A stretch of DNA of 64,000 bases from Bactericera cockerelli (taxonomy: Eukaryota; Arthropoda; Insecta; Hemiptera; Triozidae), in the NCBI GenBank assembly GCA_024516035.1, contig CM044958.1:43620303-43684302 (forward strand), written 5' to 3'. The position numbers and the translations under genes were made by a program. Each line of letters starts with the position of its first letter. The first letter of the stretch is position 1. Under the pieces are notes generated by a model that was given only the letters and a program-made list of their open reading frames with translations, was not told the DNA's origin and ran no database searches. Shown piece by piece: positions 14,101 through 22,517 of this stretch.

Positions 14101-14267
14101 TCCTATGAGAACCAGTGCATTCAACACGCCATTGATGCTGGCATTATTATACAGATTATTTCAAAGAAGTTATCATAAGGTTCTTCTGGAAGAAGATGAG
14201 TGATTTTTTTCAATAAACTTACAGCATTCACAGCACTTTTTACCACGGTACTGAATCTGCTCAACAT
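1447..14267 (-). CDS. FHIP2A: FHIP2 (FAM160B/UPF0518) family protein, N-terminal ten exons, runs off left edge
   Basis: FHIP proteins join the FTS-Hook complex and link dynein to Rab-marked vesicles; FHIP2A is tied to Rab1A/ER-Golgi cargo (family knowledge). Ten exons read in order on the minus strand: 14267-14223, 13477-13337, 12928-12710, 11678-11553, 10391-10287, 8944-8751, 7082-6992, 6613-6451, 2358-2219 and 1600-~1447. Every junction preserves frame. They give 408 residues through exon 9 and ~459 through exon 10. Family landmarks are [77 protein letters not shown] and [14 protein letters not shown]. The vertebrate protein is ~765 residues, so roughly 300 C-terminal residues lie left of the window. 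Intron 8 (4.1 kb) holds a minisatellite made of the exon 8 donor. Family assignment is confident; the FHIP2A versus FHIP2B choice is less so. Confidence 0.88.
1680..2110. repeat. (GT)n and (GA)n microsatellites in FHIP2 intron 9
   Basis: Long GT and GA dinucleotide tracts with short interruptions and an internally repeated gagagagtttgtgtgtg block. Low-complexity open frames over it are not genes. Confidence 0.95.
2219..2358 (-). CDS. FHIP2A: FHIP2 coding exon 9
   Basis: 140 nt entered in phase 1, leaving in phase 0. The acceptor is ttgttccag and the donor gtgagt. It encodes [20 protein letters not shown], then [20 protein letters not shown] and FT. This aligns with the family [24 protein letters not shown] segment. 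It lies 4.1 kb from exon 8 because of the intervening array and repeats. Confidence 0.85.
2855..3128 (-). mobile_element. Non-autonomous Helitron, 274 bp
   Basis: On the minus strand it starts A|TCTCTATATATAAAA and ends with a hairpin (cccgttgcaaagcacggg), a short spacer and CTAG|T. These are the Helitron 5' TC and 3' hairpin-CTRR hallmarks at an A/T host site. Inside are an (AAAC)n run and a (GTAG)n run. No coding capacity. Confidence 0.75.
3524..3826 (+). mobile_element. tRNA-derived SINE (family D)
   Basis: The tRNA-like head has an A box (tagctcagtggttaagcac) and a B box (gggttcgatcccc). It is followed by a body with cgctcgtgttgacccag and gaaataaaacggctgtgaaacac, and ends in a poly(A) tail. 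Other copies lie at 25805-26108 (+), ~27108-27262 (-) and ~39605-39685 (+). Confidence 0.75.
4120..4325 (-). mobile_element. tRNA-derived SINE (family C), reverse orientation
   Basis: The reverse complement gives a head like agtggttaacgcgctagtctgg, and a 3' part with ctgagggttaggtggt and ggtggttaccttccacta. It sits directly at the outer end of the 71-bp FHIP2 array. Confidence 0.6.
4321..6480 (-). repeat. 71-bp minisatellite built from the FHIP2 exon 8 donor junction (~30 copies)
   Basis: Each unit, read on the minus strand, holds the last ~28 nt of exon 8 (atgtccac...ctctacaccg) followed by gtaagttccccggcccaata and ~20 nt more. The first unit, at 6451, is the real exon end. Counting by eye gives ~30 copies: ~19 keep a GT donor, ~8 have GC (ggcaag), and 3 have lost it. 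Units with an extra caattggaca insertion recur at ~4820, ~5395 and ~6113, hinting at higher-order duplication. Confidence 0.9.
6451..6613 (-). CDS. FHIP2A: FHIP2 coding exon 8 (3' end is the seed of the 71-bp array)
   Basis: 163 nt, phase 0 in and phase 1 out. After acceptor gattttcag it encodes [20 protein letters not shown], continuing to [11 protein letters not shown] and [12 protein letters not shown]. The donor ACCG|GTAAGT is the last (gene-proximal) copy of a tandem array that extends to ~4321. The phase-1 end joins exon 9 exactly (g|tg gives V, then FREWLLGD, matching the family VFFILGEQ), so this donor is very probably used. Confidence 0.82.
6780..6845 (-). repeat. Decayed duplicate of the 3' end of FHIP2 exon 7
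   Basis: The minus-strand reading [17 protein letters not shown] parallels exon 7 [17 protein letters not shown]. The bases after the junction also resemble the real intron start (cag|gttaaatcattg versus cag|gtaggttcattg). The donor is weakened, so this is probably a dead copy. It is followed by transposon-like sequence similar to 35700-35780. Confidence 0.7.
6992..7082 (-). CDS. FHIP2A: FHIP2 coding exon 7
   Basis: 91 nt entered in phase 2, leaving in phase 0. The acceptor is gttatcag and the donor gtaggt. It encodes [20 protein letters not shown] followed by [10 protein letters not shown]. The SWFDxxxQ motif is conserved in FHIP2. A second, decayed copy of its 3' part lies in the next intron at about 6780-6845. 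Confidence 0.88.
7513..8398. mobile_element. Foldback (palindromic) DNA transposon, TA target site
   Basis: Starts TA|CAGGGTGAGC and ends GCTCACCCTG|TA. The two ~370-bp arms are near-perfect inverted repeats and meet around a ~150-bp loop near 7885-8030. No transposase is visible. The CAGGGTG ends and TA duplication fit the IS630-Tc1-mariner group. Confidence 0.8.
8751..8944 (-). CDS. FHIP2A: FHIP2 coding exon 6
   Basis: 194 nt, 64 codons plus 2 nt. It carries [33 protein letters not shown] and IQEINVSWG, matching the family AxEGLMLLVSLPE...INWG region. The donor is gtgaga below 8751. The split Gly codon (gg|g) joins exon 7 to make WGLDALL as in FHIP2. Confidence 0.9.
9200..9435 (+). mobile_element. 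Degenerate SINE-A copy with part of the associated repeat
   Basis: Begins with the tail of the companion repeat (ctgagtcattcctccactgt). It continues with a decayed B box (gggtttgaaacccagccagg) and the family 3' end (tcctaatcgggcagtacaaa). Confidence 0.6.
10287..10391 (-). CDS. FHIP2A: FHIP2 coding exon 5
   Basis: 35 codons, phase 0 to 0. The acceptor ctttgcag lies above 10391 and the donor gtgagt below 10287. The first half ([18 protein letters not shown]) is low-complexity and polar, like the variable linker here in FHIP2. The end, [13 protein letters not shown], joins exon 6 to give the conserved LLxxxxS..xxxRIKxC helix. Confidence 0.8.
10425..10700. repeat. Dispersed repeat, copy 1
   Basis: Contains aggcgcatggtctct, atgggaccatctac, a conserved tgaaatttgcgcgttataag block and a terminal acaaaaacgaacacaatact. 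A second copy lies at 38325-38645. Its outer end is also the host sequence of the mariner at 29610. Confidence 0.65.
10846..11037 (+). mobile_element. Solo companion repeat (aaacagggagtagacc family)
   Basis: Same ~190-bp unit as in the tandem composite at the left edge, ending cactctatgatgatga. Other solo copies are at 15482-15662 (+) and 31205-31372 (-). Confidence 0.65.
11553..11678 (-). CDS. FHIP2A: FHIP2 coding exon 4
   Basis: 42 codons, phase 0 to 0. The acceptor cag lies above 11678 and the donor gtaagt below 11553. It begins RLIESCD, continues [17 protein letters not shown], and ends SIFFTN. This corresponds to the family's LIRLC...EIQFLC...FF stretch. Confidence 0.85.
12710..12928 (-). 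CDS. FHIP2A: FHIP2 coding exon 3
   Basis: 73 codons, phase 0 to 0. The acceptor cag lies just above 12928 and the donor gtgaga just below 12710. It contains [38 protein letters not shown] and [14 protein letters not shown]. These align with the FHIP EYLL...TL and CPPGMKQ segments of the helical N-terminal domain. Confidence 0.9.
13337..13477 (-). CDS. FHIP2A: FHIP2 coding exon 2
   Basis: 47 codons, phase 0 to phase 0. The acceptor is tttgttcag before 13477 and the donor gtaagt after 13337. It encodes [20 protein letters not shown], then a segment ending [12 protein letters not shown]. The DFxYHWK and TNIPxHL motifs are family hallmarks. Confidence 0.9.
13830..13913 (-). mobile_element. tRNA-like SINE head (family F), reverse orientation
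   Basis: The reverse complement reads gtcactgtggctgagtgagc ... cctgggtttgatccccagcc, an A-box/B-box pair. It is nearly the same as 21137-21213 on the plus strand. Confidence 0.6.
14223..14267 (-). CDS. FHIP2A: FHIP2 coding exon 1 (start codon exon)
   Basis: ATG on the minus strand at 14267-14265 opens [15 protein letters not shown] (15 codons, phase 0), followed by a consensus donor gtaagt at 14222-14217. The MxSxFxxxxxxAVxA pattern matches the N-terminus of FHIP2 proteins, which supports this start. Confidence 0.88.
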
Positions 14268-14469
14268 TTTGCACCTTATAAAAGTTATAAACGTATCAAA
14301 ATCATATTATATTGTGAAGCAAAAGTAAGTATGAAAATGAATAGGCATGTAAGGATGAAATAATTATTAATTAATCTCTTTTATCTTTTAATAACAATCA
14401 ACATCCACTTGACAGATTTTCTGATCTTTTATTTCCTCTTATCAAAATTTTGATTATTTTTGAAGTATA

Positions 14470-14785
14470 CGCGTATTTGCGTATGCGCACTTGAAGATGC
14501 GCAAATTGCTCTTCACAGAGGTACAATGAGGTTCAATGACAGTGGATTTTAAGGCCGTGGCTAGAAGCCCGCCGAATTTGCGTATGCGCACTTGAAGATG
14601 CGCAAATTGCTCTTCACAGAGGTACAATGAGGTTCAATGACAGTGGATTTTAAGGCCGTGGCTAGAAGCCCGCCGAATTTGCGTATGCGCACTTGAAGAT
14701 GCGCAAATTGCTCTTCACAGAGGTACAATGAGGTTCAATGACAGTGGATTTTAAGGCCGTGGCTAGAAGCCCGCCGATTGAAACG
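14470..14785. repeat. Three tandem ~102-bp units upstream of FHIP2
   Basis: Near-identical units begin near 14475, 14577 and 14678. Each carries TGCGTATGCGCA followed by gatgcgcaaattg and ends in a G/C-rich ctagaagcccgccg block. An inverted copy of that block (cggcgggcttctag) recurs at ~14789 and ~14933. They sit 200-500 bp upstream of the FHIP2 start codon. The TGCGTATGCGCA palindrome resembles an NRF1/Ewg site, so this may be a triplicated promoter or 5' exon (inference). Confidence 0.55.
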
Positions 14786-15481
14786 GCGGGCTTCTAGCAA
14801 CGCTTCCAAAGCCGAACACGGTTGCTTTTATTTTTTTGGATGTCAGCCGAACAGTTCCATTATTCGCGGAATTACTATTAATTTTTCAGTCTAAATGTTG
14901 TGTTTCGTTAGCCAGCTAGGATAGTTTCCATCGGCGGGCTTCTAGCAACGGCCGGATTTTAATTCAAACTAAAAAACTATGGTCAGTTTTCCTGATTTTA
15001 TTGGTTACTCCATGAATTATTCCGTGCATGATTTGCTTGATTTGATTTAATGTCATAATTGACAATTCTCTTGATTTCTTTTAATCTTTCATAATGTAAT
15101 GGCTAAATTTTAAAAAATACCTAGGTATCTTATTTTCTTACTCTCACTGTATTATAATATACCAAAGCTTTCGTTTATGAAGGACTACGCTTGACCCTCA
15201 TAAAGCGATATTAGCCTCATCACTCATCACTATCACCAAAGTAACTCTATTGTAGATTATAGCAAATCCTTTCCATAGCAATCGGTTTCAGTTCCTCTAC
15301 ACGTGAATTTTAATGACCGATGCATGCATGTGATCTCTGATCAAAAGTGATTCAGTACATGTGAAATCTTCACTGAAGGCCTTTTATTGCTGGTTGGTGA
15401 ATGGTCCACGGAACCCTGAGTGTATGAGATAAACTCGGTAACATCAATCTTTTAATGGCTCTATGACCGGGTGCCCTTGAT

Positions 15482-15662
15482 GTAGACCAGCAGTCTGGCT
15501 GGGGGACTATAAACAGGGAGTAGACCAGCATTGGCTCGGTTCTGGGGGCCCTTGTCAATTATCAGCCTTCTTGTAAAGACAGTGGTAGAAGTTCTGAGTC
15601 ATTCCTCCACTGTCTGGCTACCATCGTTCACGATGACGCCACCCTATGATGATGATGATGAC
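15482..15662 (+). mobile_element. Solo companion repeat (aaacagggagtagacc family)
   Basis: Near-identical to the repeat at 10846-11037. It is bracketed by a short direct repeat accgggtgcccttgatg, at 15466-15482 and 15661-15677, consistent with a target duplication. Confidence 0.65.
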
Positions 15663-15739
15663 CGGGTGCCCTTGATGATACAAATATATTTGTATTCAAA
15701 TATATTAGACTAGCGGGTTACACCCGCCGCTTCGCCAGC

Positions 15740-15877
15740 CCATCAAACACACACAACGCACACACACCACCCACCCACACCCACACACATCCACACACAC
15801 CACACCACCACACACCACACACACACACAACACACCACACACACACACACACACACACACACCACACACACACCACA

Positions 15878-15918
<41 letters not shown>

Positions 15919-15926
15919 ACACCACA

Positions 15927-15972
<46 letters not shown>

Positions 15973-16050
15973 ACACACACACCACACACACACACCACCA
16001 CACACACACACCACACACACACACTACACACACACACCACACACACACAC
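15740..16050. repeat. (CA)n microsatellite
   Basis: About 310 bp of CA repeats with irregular CCA interruptions, inside the Helitron-like element. Open frames over it are low-complexity artefacts. Confidence 0.95.
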
Positions 16051-16479
16051 CACTCTGAGTTGATAGGTCGTCACTTCAAATTTCGAGAAAAAATGTCATT
16101 TAGGTCAAAAAACGTGAATATTTTACATGTTACCCATCCATTTTTTTACCTTACCCGGTGTAGCTCAAGAACGGCTCATCAGAAATTCGCGATCGATATG
16201 TCAATTGAAATCTCAAGCCCTTGCCTAAAACTTTCTCGCTTTGAGTTGATAGGTCGTCGCGACAAATTTCGAGAAAAAATGTCATTTATGTCAAAAAACG
16301 TGCATTTTTTTTGCGTCACCCATCCATTTTTATCCTTACTCATTGTAGCTTAACCTCAGGGAGATATAATCTAGCCTAGAAGAATTTCCTGATCCAAGCG
16401 GACCTATGTGCAAAATTTCAGGTTTCTCGGTCAAACGGTGTGGATTTGTATAAAGAACATACATATACACATACATGAT

Positions 16480-17755
16480 TTAGGTGTCCATCGTAGACGA
16501 TGATGCCTCTATTCTCACAATAACGCATTTGCTGCCTCGGTTGTGGTTCTTCAGTCCTGCCTTGGATTTGAATGTCCTTGTGCAGCGGACACATTCATGC
16601 TGGTTGTCTTGGGTGGATTGCTGACTGGGTTGAGACAGTGGTGTGGTGTTTGTGGATGATGATTGTCTTGCTGATCTAATGGGTTGAATTCTTCTGTTTG
16701 TATCATCTGCCACGACTCCTGGATGTTTGTGTTTGTGATGACTTGCAAGTCCAGCACCAGATTTTGCTTCGTAAGTACAGTTTTTGCATTTTAGGGATTT
16801 TGTATTTCTATTTACAGTTTGGGATTGATCTTGTTTGTGTGACTGACTGATGTGGGAGTTGACATATTGACGGCCACGTTTGCCATCTCTTGTGAATGTG
16901 CAGAGTGGACAAGACCAGGTGTAATGGTCTTCCTCAATGTGTTTTTCTTCTTGTCTTCTCGTTTTCTCTTCTTGGTTTTTTGAGTGTTTCTGTTGGACTG
17001 ACTCGTATATAATTTTTCTCCATGTAGTTCGGTCATTTGCATGGTTTCTCCAGTTATTTACATCAATTTTTAATGTTCCTAGGTCGTCTTTTACCACATC
17101 AGTCCACCTCTTTTTAGGTTTACATTGTCTTCGGTAGCCAGATTTTAGCTGTGAGAAGGCAACTTGGTTTGGGAGTCTATCAACGTTCATTCTACTTACA
17201 TGTCCAGCCCATCTGAGTCTTTTAATTTGTATATTATCTTCTGCATCAAGCATTCCAGATCTCTTCAAAACTTCGACATTAGGTATAAACTCATGCCATT
17301 TTATTTTCAGGATATTTCTAAGACAACGCAGGTGGAAAGCGTTTATCTTTTTCTTGTGTTGTTGAAGTAGGGTCCAGGTTTCCGAAGCATATAAGAGAGT
17401 GCTGAGTACTATAGTTTCATAAATCTTCAATTTAGTTTTAAGTTGTAGGTCGTGTGAGCTCCACACTCTCTTATGAAGGCTTCCAAATGCTCTACTAGCA
17501 TTACTGATTCTTTGACTTATATCATCGTTGATGTTGCTATCGTCAGATATTATGCTACCCAAATATTTGAAAGATCTAACGTTTTCAAGCGGTGTGCCAT
17601 TAATTTTGATTTCAGTGGGTAGTCGGTTAACAAACATGCATTGGGTCTTCCCAACGTTTACTTTTAGGCCAAATTCTTCGGCTGCTTCTACGAAAGTGTT
17701 AAGTAGTGCTTGTAGGTTTTCAGGATTTTCAGCAACTAGGGCAGCGTCATGATGC
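16480..17755 (-). pseudogene. 5'-truncated LINE ORF2: RT thumb region plus three C2H2-like zinc fingers
   Basis: An open frame of ~425 codons begins within the RT catalytic box (HDAALVAENPENLQALL; an intact element would have xADD). It continues VNVGKTQCM, SFKYLGSIISDDSNI, LLYASETWTLLQQHKKKI and LRCLRNILKIKWHEFIPN, typical of RTE/CR1-like endonuclease-RT elements. The tail carries three zinc-finger-like units: CPLC...H...H, CKNC...H...H and CVRC...H...C. The first ~38 residues of the open frame come from a (CATA)n microsatellite and are not element sequence. Truncated at the active site, it cannot be active. Yet no stop interrupts it, so it is recent. Confidence 0.75.
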
Positions 17756-18654
17756 TGATGCTGATACACATACATACATACACACATACATACATACAGA
17801 CAGCTTTCTTTTATAGATATAGATAGATTCATTATAATATAGGTAATTATAATCTCTACAGGGTGGACCAAAAAAAACGTTTACACCCGTTAATGGTAGA
17901 TTACTGACGACATTTCTAGGACGGATCTGCAATCCGTTTTTTCGGATTCGCCTTTATAACTGCACAAAGTGATTTTTTGCAACTTTCTGAAAAAGTCCGA
18001 CTTTGGCTTATTCTTCAGGTCAGAACTCTTTTCCTGTTTAAGATGAGTTGATTCTGAACATTTCTGCGGAAAGCGAACAAAATTTCGATGTTTCTAGCTA
18101 CACTACTTTGTTTTTTACGGTTTGGTTTGGCATCTTTTTTGACACCTGAATAGAAAAAAAATTCTCATGTAAATTTTTTACACTTTGAAACACTCAAGAT
18201 TTGCCCGAGCAAATTTTGGCACAGACATGGGCAAGTTTGATAAAAGTTGGCGGCCAACCCAAGGATGCTAAAAAATAATTTTACGATTTTTTATCACGTG
18301 ATCTTCTGGGTAAACAAACCAGGTAAGTCTCAAAAAATGATGTTCAAAATCTTAAAAGTGTTGACCGTGTAGGGTTGTCTTGTACTCAAAGAGTAATTAG
18401 CTATTTATGTTTGATAATTATTTTCCTTGGAATTAATTAAAGGCCAGTCAAATGAATGATTGTTTGTTTCTCGATGATAGTTTTCAAGCATATTTTTCTG
18501 CATTCTATGAAATAATATTATCTTTAAACTTCTTGAGTTTTTTTAGTACAAGTTACATTATTATAATTCGGATGCTGAAATGGCAGATACGCATTTAGCA
18601 TATGGAGTTCCCAACAGGAATATTTGGGATCACGTGAAAAACATAGTTTACGAA

Positions 18655-18794
18655 ATCTGGTAGCAAGAATCCTGTTGGCATTCGATGACCTGACAGAAAA
18701 ACCTGGAATCTTCCGCAACATTCGACGGAACATGATGAAGAGGTTCAACCTTTGCATCCAGGAAGGTGGACGCCACTTCCAACAGTTCCTCTAA
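18655..18794 (+). pseudogene. C-terminal remnant of an IS630/Tc1-type transposase
   Basis: The plus-strand reading NLVARILLAFDDLTEKPGIF, then RNIRRNMMKRFNLCIQEGGR and HFQQFL* at 18792-18794, is the typical end of insect Tc-like transposases (RIxxA...PGIF..xRRxMxRRxxxCIxxGGxHFxxxL). Upstream reading frames are broken. It supports assigning the CAGGGTG-ended elements to this superfamily. Confidence 0.7.
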
Positions 18795-18804
18795 GAGAAT
18801 TGAG

Positions 18805-18880
18805 AAGGGAGAGAGAGAGAGAGAGAGAGGCAAAGAGAGAGAGAGAGAGAGAGAGGCAAAGAGAGAGAGAGAGAAGGGCA
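18805..18880. repeat. (GA)n microsatellite
   Basis: Short GA-rich tract immediately after the transposase remnant, with aggcaaag interruptions. Confidence 0.9.
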
Positions 18881-19114
18881 AGAAGGGGTTGTCCCTCTAC
18901 CTTCTGAGTTAGAACTAAGGTACTAAAGTCACCATTGGTTTCAAAAATTTGTGTGAGGAGAATCCATAGTGTGTACTATGGCTAAATAAAAAATGGCAAC
19001 AGTCTTTTATTTTGTAGTCATGAATTTTTTGCTGGCTCTGGCGTTCGGACCTGGAAATGTCGTCAGTAATCTACCATTAACGGGTGTAAACGTTTTTTTG
19101 GTCCACCCTGTATA

Positions 19115-19350
19115 CGCCAGCTTCCATGGCGTAAAGGTTGTGACTACTGCCCGTAGTACAGAGATTCTGAGTTCGATTACCGGTCGGAGCACACTTTTCA
19201 CAAAGAAAATTCTGTTCCCCCAAACATGCGAGGCTGGCATTGCCGGCCCTAACCAGGCTGGGTAAGCTTAATGTGGGTAGCTTTCCCACATTAATTCCCA
19301 GCGAAAAATCAAATAGAATCGTTGGTGTTAGGATGGTCATCTAGTTTTGT
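19115..19350 (+). mobile_element. tRNA-derived SINE (family B), inside the Tc1-type composite
   Basis: Head tggcgtaaaggttgtgacta ... tgagttcgattaccggtcgg, then a body with agaaaattctgttcccc and aggctggcattgccgg. Related copies are at 36777-37075 and 46393-46740. Confidence 0.7.
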
Positions 19351-20755
19351 TCAGAAAAGTTAAGATTGCGCTTTCATTTTCAATTGAGCAAGTATTAAGC
19401 AAGACCGGGTGGACTAGCTTACCACTGAGCTAATCGTGCGCGTCTAATCGTTTCTCATTGAACATACTAACACAAAATGTTTTTTTAAATACCTTTTTGT
19501 TTATAATAAAATAGTATAAAACATAATAAAGACTGCAAGAGTTGGCAATCGGTAAATATTTGTTAATTAATTAGTATTGTTTATGATAGAAGAATCTACT
19601 TACATATTTACCTGGATTTATTTCATAAACTCTACTTTCGTTAGGAAAATTCGCTAGTTTTTTTTCTCGCGTAGGGAAGCATAAGAAAAACCATCCTTCT
19701 ATTATCAAGGCAGTCTCTCAGGGGCTTACATGAATAATAATTATGTGTATTGTGATACCAATAGTATCTGATATAATTTAATTTACGGATGGTATTACCC
19801 CCAAAAAAACCATAAGTTGTTGGTGTTACAACAGGTCAGATACAGGTATGAATAAAATATTCCATCAGATTTTTTTGATAATTAAAATAATATTGACCGT
19901 CCAGAATTGAACCTCGGTCATGCTTCTTACACTCTTAGCACTACCACATCTAGCTAACACCACTGACAATCTGAGAAGCACGAAATTTATCATTTGAATT
20001 TTCCTAAACTGGCTGATGAAGGCATGTGAGACCGCGGTATTCAAAAAAAGCAATGTAAACAATTTTTGTAAACAATACAAGACGCCCTTACACAGTCTAC
20101 AGCTAGAAAACTCTTAGGATTTTTGAAGGGTTTTTGGCAAACATCTAATAATTTTTCCCAGAAGATCACGTGATAAAAAATCGTAAAGTTATTTTTTAGC
20201 ATCCTCGGGGCGGCCGCCAACTTTTATCAAACTTGCCCATGTCTGTGCCAAAATTTGTTCGGACAAATGTCGAGTGTTTTATTTTGTAAAAAAGTTTTTT
20301 TGGGTGTTTTTTTTCTGTTCAGGTGTGAAAAAATATGACAAACCAAATCGTAAAAAACAAAGTAGTGTAGCTAGAAACATGGAAATTTTGTTGGCTTTCT
20401 GCAAAATTGTTCAGAATCAACTCATCTTAAACAGGAAAAAAGTACTGACCTGAAGAATAAGGCAAAGTCGGACTTTTTCGGAAAGTTGCAAAAAATCACT
20501 TTGTGCAGTTACGAAGGCGAATCTGAAAAAACGGATTGCAGATCCGGCCTGGAAATGTCGTCAGTAATCTACCATTAACGGGTGTAAACGTTTTTTTGGT
20601 CCACCCTGTATACAGGGTGTTACTAAATTACTGTCAGATAGAAAAGGTGCGTGTTTTTGGGGTCATTTTAGGGGGGGTTCGTTCTCTAAAAAAATCCCGA
20701 AAAATGCTTCCTCTCCCTTCCAGGAGCTGTGAAAGTTAAAAAAATAAAAGAGTTT

Positions 20756-21132
20756 TTTGACATTTTCATGTCTTTGCTCTGGCACATAACCAAAATTATG
20801 TAACGAACTTATGTAACGATATTGTGTAACGATATTATGTAACGATATTATGTAACGAAATATCGAATTGTAAAGGGAGAGAAGTCTTCTAATATCGGAT
20901 ATCGATATTATGGTTTCGATATTATCGATATACGTAATATCGATATTTTCGTTTCGATATTGCAACCCTAAGAGAAGAGGGAAAGTGTGTGTCATGCGCA
21001 CAATACGAAATTTGGTCAGTTGGGTTTTGGACCTTGAATAGTAAAGATGAAAATGTCGACATGGTTGCAGACTCGTATGCAAGCGTTCTTTTAAACAAAA
21101 ATTTAACATCGCTTTCAACTGCATGATCATAC
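20756..21132. repeat. Dispersed repeat shared with eIF5-mimic intron 1
   Basis: Begins tttgacattttcatgtcttt and runs through tatgtaacgatattatgtaa repeats and gatatcgatattatgg to catcgctttcaactgcatg. A near-identical copy is at 40807-41152 in eIF5-mimic intron 1. Family unknown. Confidence 0.75.
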
Positions 21133-21136
21133 CAGT

Positions 21137-21213
21137 AGTCACCGTGGCAGAGTGAGTTAGCGCGCTAGGCATTGTACGCATGGTGACCTGGGTTCGATTC
21201 CCAGCGGGGCAGA
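21137..21213 (+). mobile_element. tRNA-like SINE head (family F)
   Basis: tcaccgtggcagagtgagtt ... tgggttcgattcccagcggg gives A and B boxes of a tRNA fold. It lies in the left arm of the foldback and is probably a SINE head, not a working tRNA gene. Confidence 0.55.
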
Positions 21214-22517
21214 AATTTTTTTACTATAACTCTTGAAATACAAGAGCTATCTTAACAAAATTTTGTGAACTTACCTTATATTATGCTCCTATTATTCCCA
21301 CATAACTTGCATTTCGGTGACATTTTCAGGGTCGGCTGTATGGGGTCAAGCTGCAAAGAAAACCGCCATATCTTTTTGTATAATAAAAGTAGTGAAATAA
21401 AATTTAAGCCACTTTATTGTAAATGTTTTTTTCTACAAAAAAGCTCTGAATATTTTTTTTGTCAAATGCACGTATCACTCCAAAAAATCGAGTTGAAAAA
21501 CTTTGGATAACCGCGTGTGTCCTTTCAACATTTTCCCTCTCTAAATCTGATCCCCTCACACATACCACTTTGTGTTTAAAAAAAGGAATGCCAAGAAAAA
21601 AATTCCAACAAATGACTTTATCTTTAGCATTTTTTATTTGTTATTACCTTGTTACTTGAATGGACCTCGTAATAAATGTCTGGCTTTTGTGTTGTTCAAC
21701 AGACAATTTGTAATTATTCAAGAAAGGACGTGAAACATTTTTTTCATTATGTAGCTGGCCAAAAAAAAAAAAAAAATAGCTGAATGCATTTGATACCTAA
21801 TACGCAATAAAGACTCTTACACACGGTTGTCAAAAGTTCTTTCACTTCGATTTTTCAACTCGATTTTTTGGAGTGATACGTGCATTTGACAAAAAAAATA
21901 TTCAGAGCTTTTTTGTAGAAAAAAACATTTACAATAAAGTGGCTTAAATTTTATTTCACTACTTTTATTATACAAAAAGATATGGCGGTTTTCTTTGCAG
22001 CTTGACCCCATACAGCCGACCCTGAAAATGTCACCGAAATGCAAGTTATGTGGGAATAATAGGAGCATAATATAAGGTAAGTTCACAAAATTTTGTTAAG
22101 ATAGCTCTTGTATTTCAAGAGTTATAGTAAAAAAACACTTTTATTTTTTTTAACTTTCACAGCTCCTGGAAGGGAGAGGAAGCATTTTCGGGATTTTTTT
22201 AGAGAACGAACCCCCCCTAAAATGACCCCAAAAACACGCACATTTTCTATCTGACAGTAATTTAGTAACACCCTGTATATAAATGTCAAAGACACTCACT
22301 GACCACTGACCACTGACCACTGACTGATCATCGCTCTACAGCCCAAACCGTAAGTCCTAGGAAGCTGAAATTTGGTAGGTAGCTTTGTCTTATAGTCTAG
22401 ATGTGCAATAAGACGGGATTTTTCGAAACTCCCACTACAACACCTGCCATTGACGAAAAAGGATTTTTTGCTTTCACGGCCATGCCTCGGCCCGCAAAGC
22501 GGGCGACAGCCCGCTAG

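Larger units (their letters stand above)
15710..17827 (-). mobile_element. Helitron-like element carrying a LINE fragment
   Basis: On the minus strand it starts A|TCTATCTATATCTATAAAAG at 17827. It ends with an inverted-repeat stem (gcgggtgtaacccgc) and CTAG|T at 15710, a Helitron pattern. Inside are (CA)n tracts at 15740-16050, repeated agaaaaaatgtcattt-type motifs at 16060-16330, and a truncated LINE. I see no Rep/helicase, so it is non-autonomous or a chimera. Confidence 0.55.
17859..20608 (+). mobile_element. Composite Tc1/mariner-type element with ~450-bp inverted repeats
   Basis: Left end TA|CAGGGTGGACC, right end GGTCCACCCTG|TA. The inner arms pair over ~450 bp (for example agatcacgtgataaaaaatc near 20163 against the complement near 18290). 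A third copy of the right terminus ends at 19110. The unit 17859-19110 (1.25 kb) therefore looks like one transposon with a transposase tail inside, and the rest is a partial inverted copy. A family-B SINE lies at 19115-19350. Confidence 0.7.
20613..22275. mobile_element. Foldback transposon with CAGGGTGTTAC ends, TA target site
   Basis: TA|CAGGGTGTTACTAAATTACT at the left and its complement ending GTAACACCCTG|TA at the right. Outer arms (20613-20737 against 22140-22275) and inner arms (~21215-21510 against ~21840-22130) pair. The left arm is interrupted at ~20750-21213 by a dispersed repeat and a SINE that the right arm lacks. Those two arrived after the palindrome formed. Confidence 0.8.
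17853..22517 (+). mobile_element. Small Helitron whose 5' end is split by two nested transposons
   Basis: TCTCTA at 17853-17858 is followed by two TA-flanked elements, and then TATAAATGTC resumes at 22278. The 3' end has a gcccgcaaagcgggc hairpin, then CTAG|T at 22514-22517. Removing the two insertions and their TA duplications leaves a start of TCTCTATATATAAATG, nearly the same as the Helitron at 2855-3128 (TCTCTATATATAAAAC). The unsplit element would be ~250 bp. Confidence 0.7.

Noticed and set aside
20663..21181. 172-codon minus-strand frame shared with 40847-41203
   Set aside because: Both lie on the same dispersed repeat; composition is driven by tatcgatatta-type repeats and no domain is recognisable.
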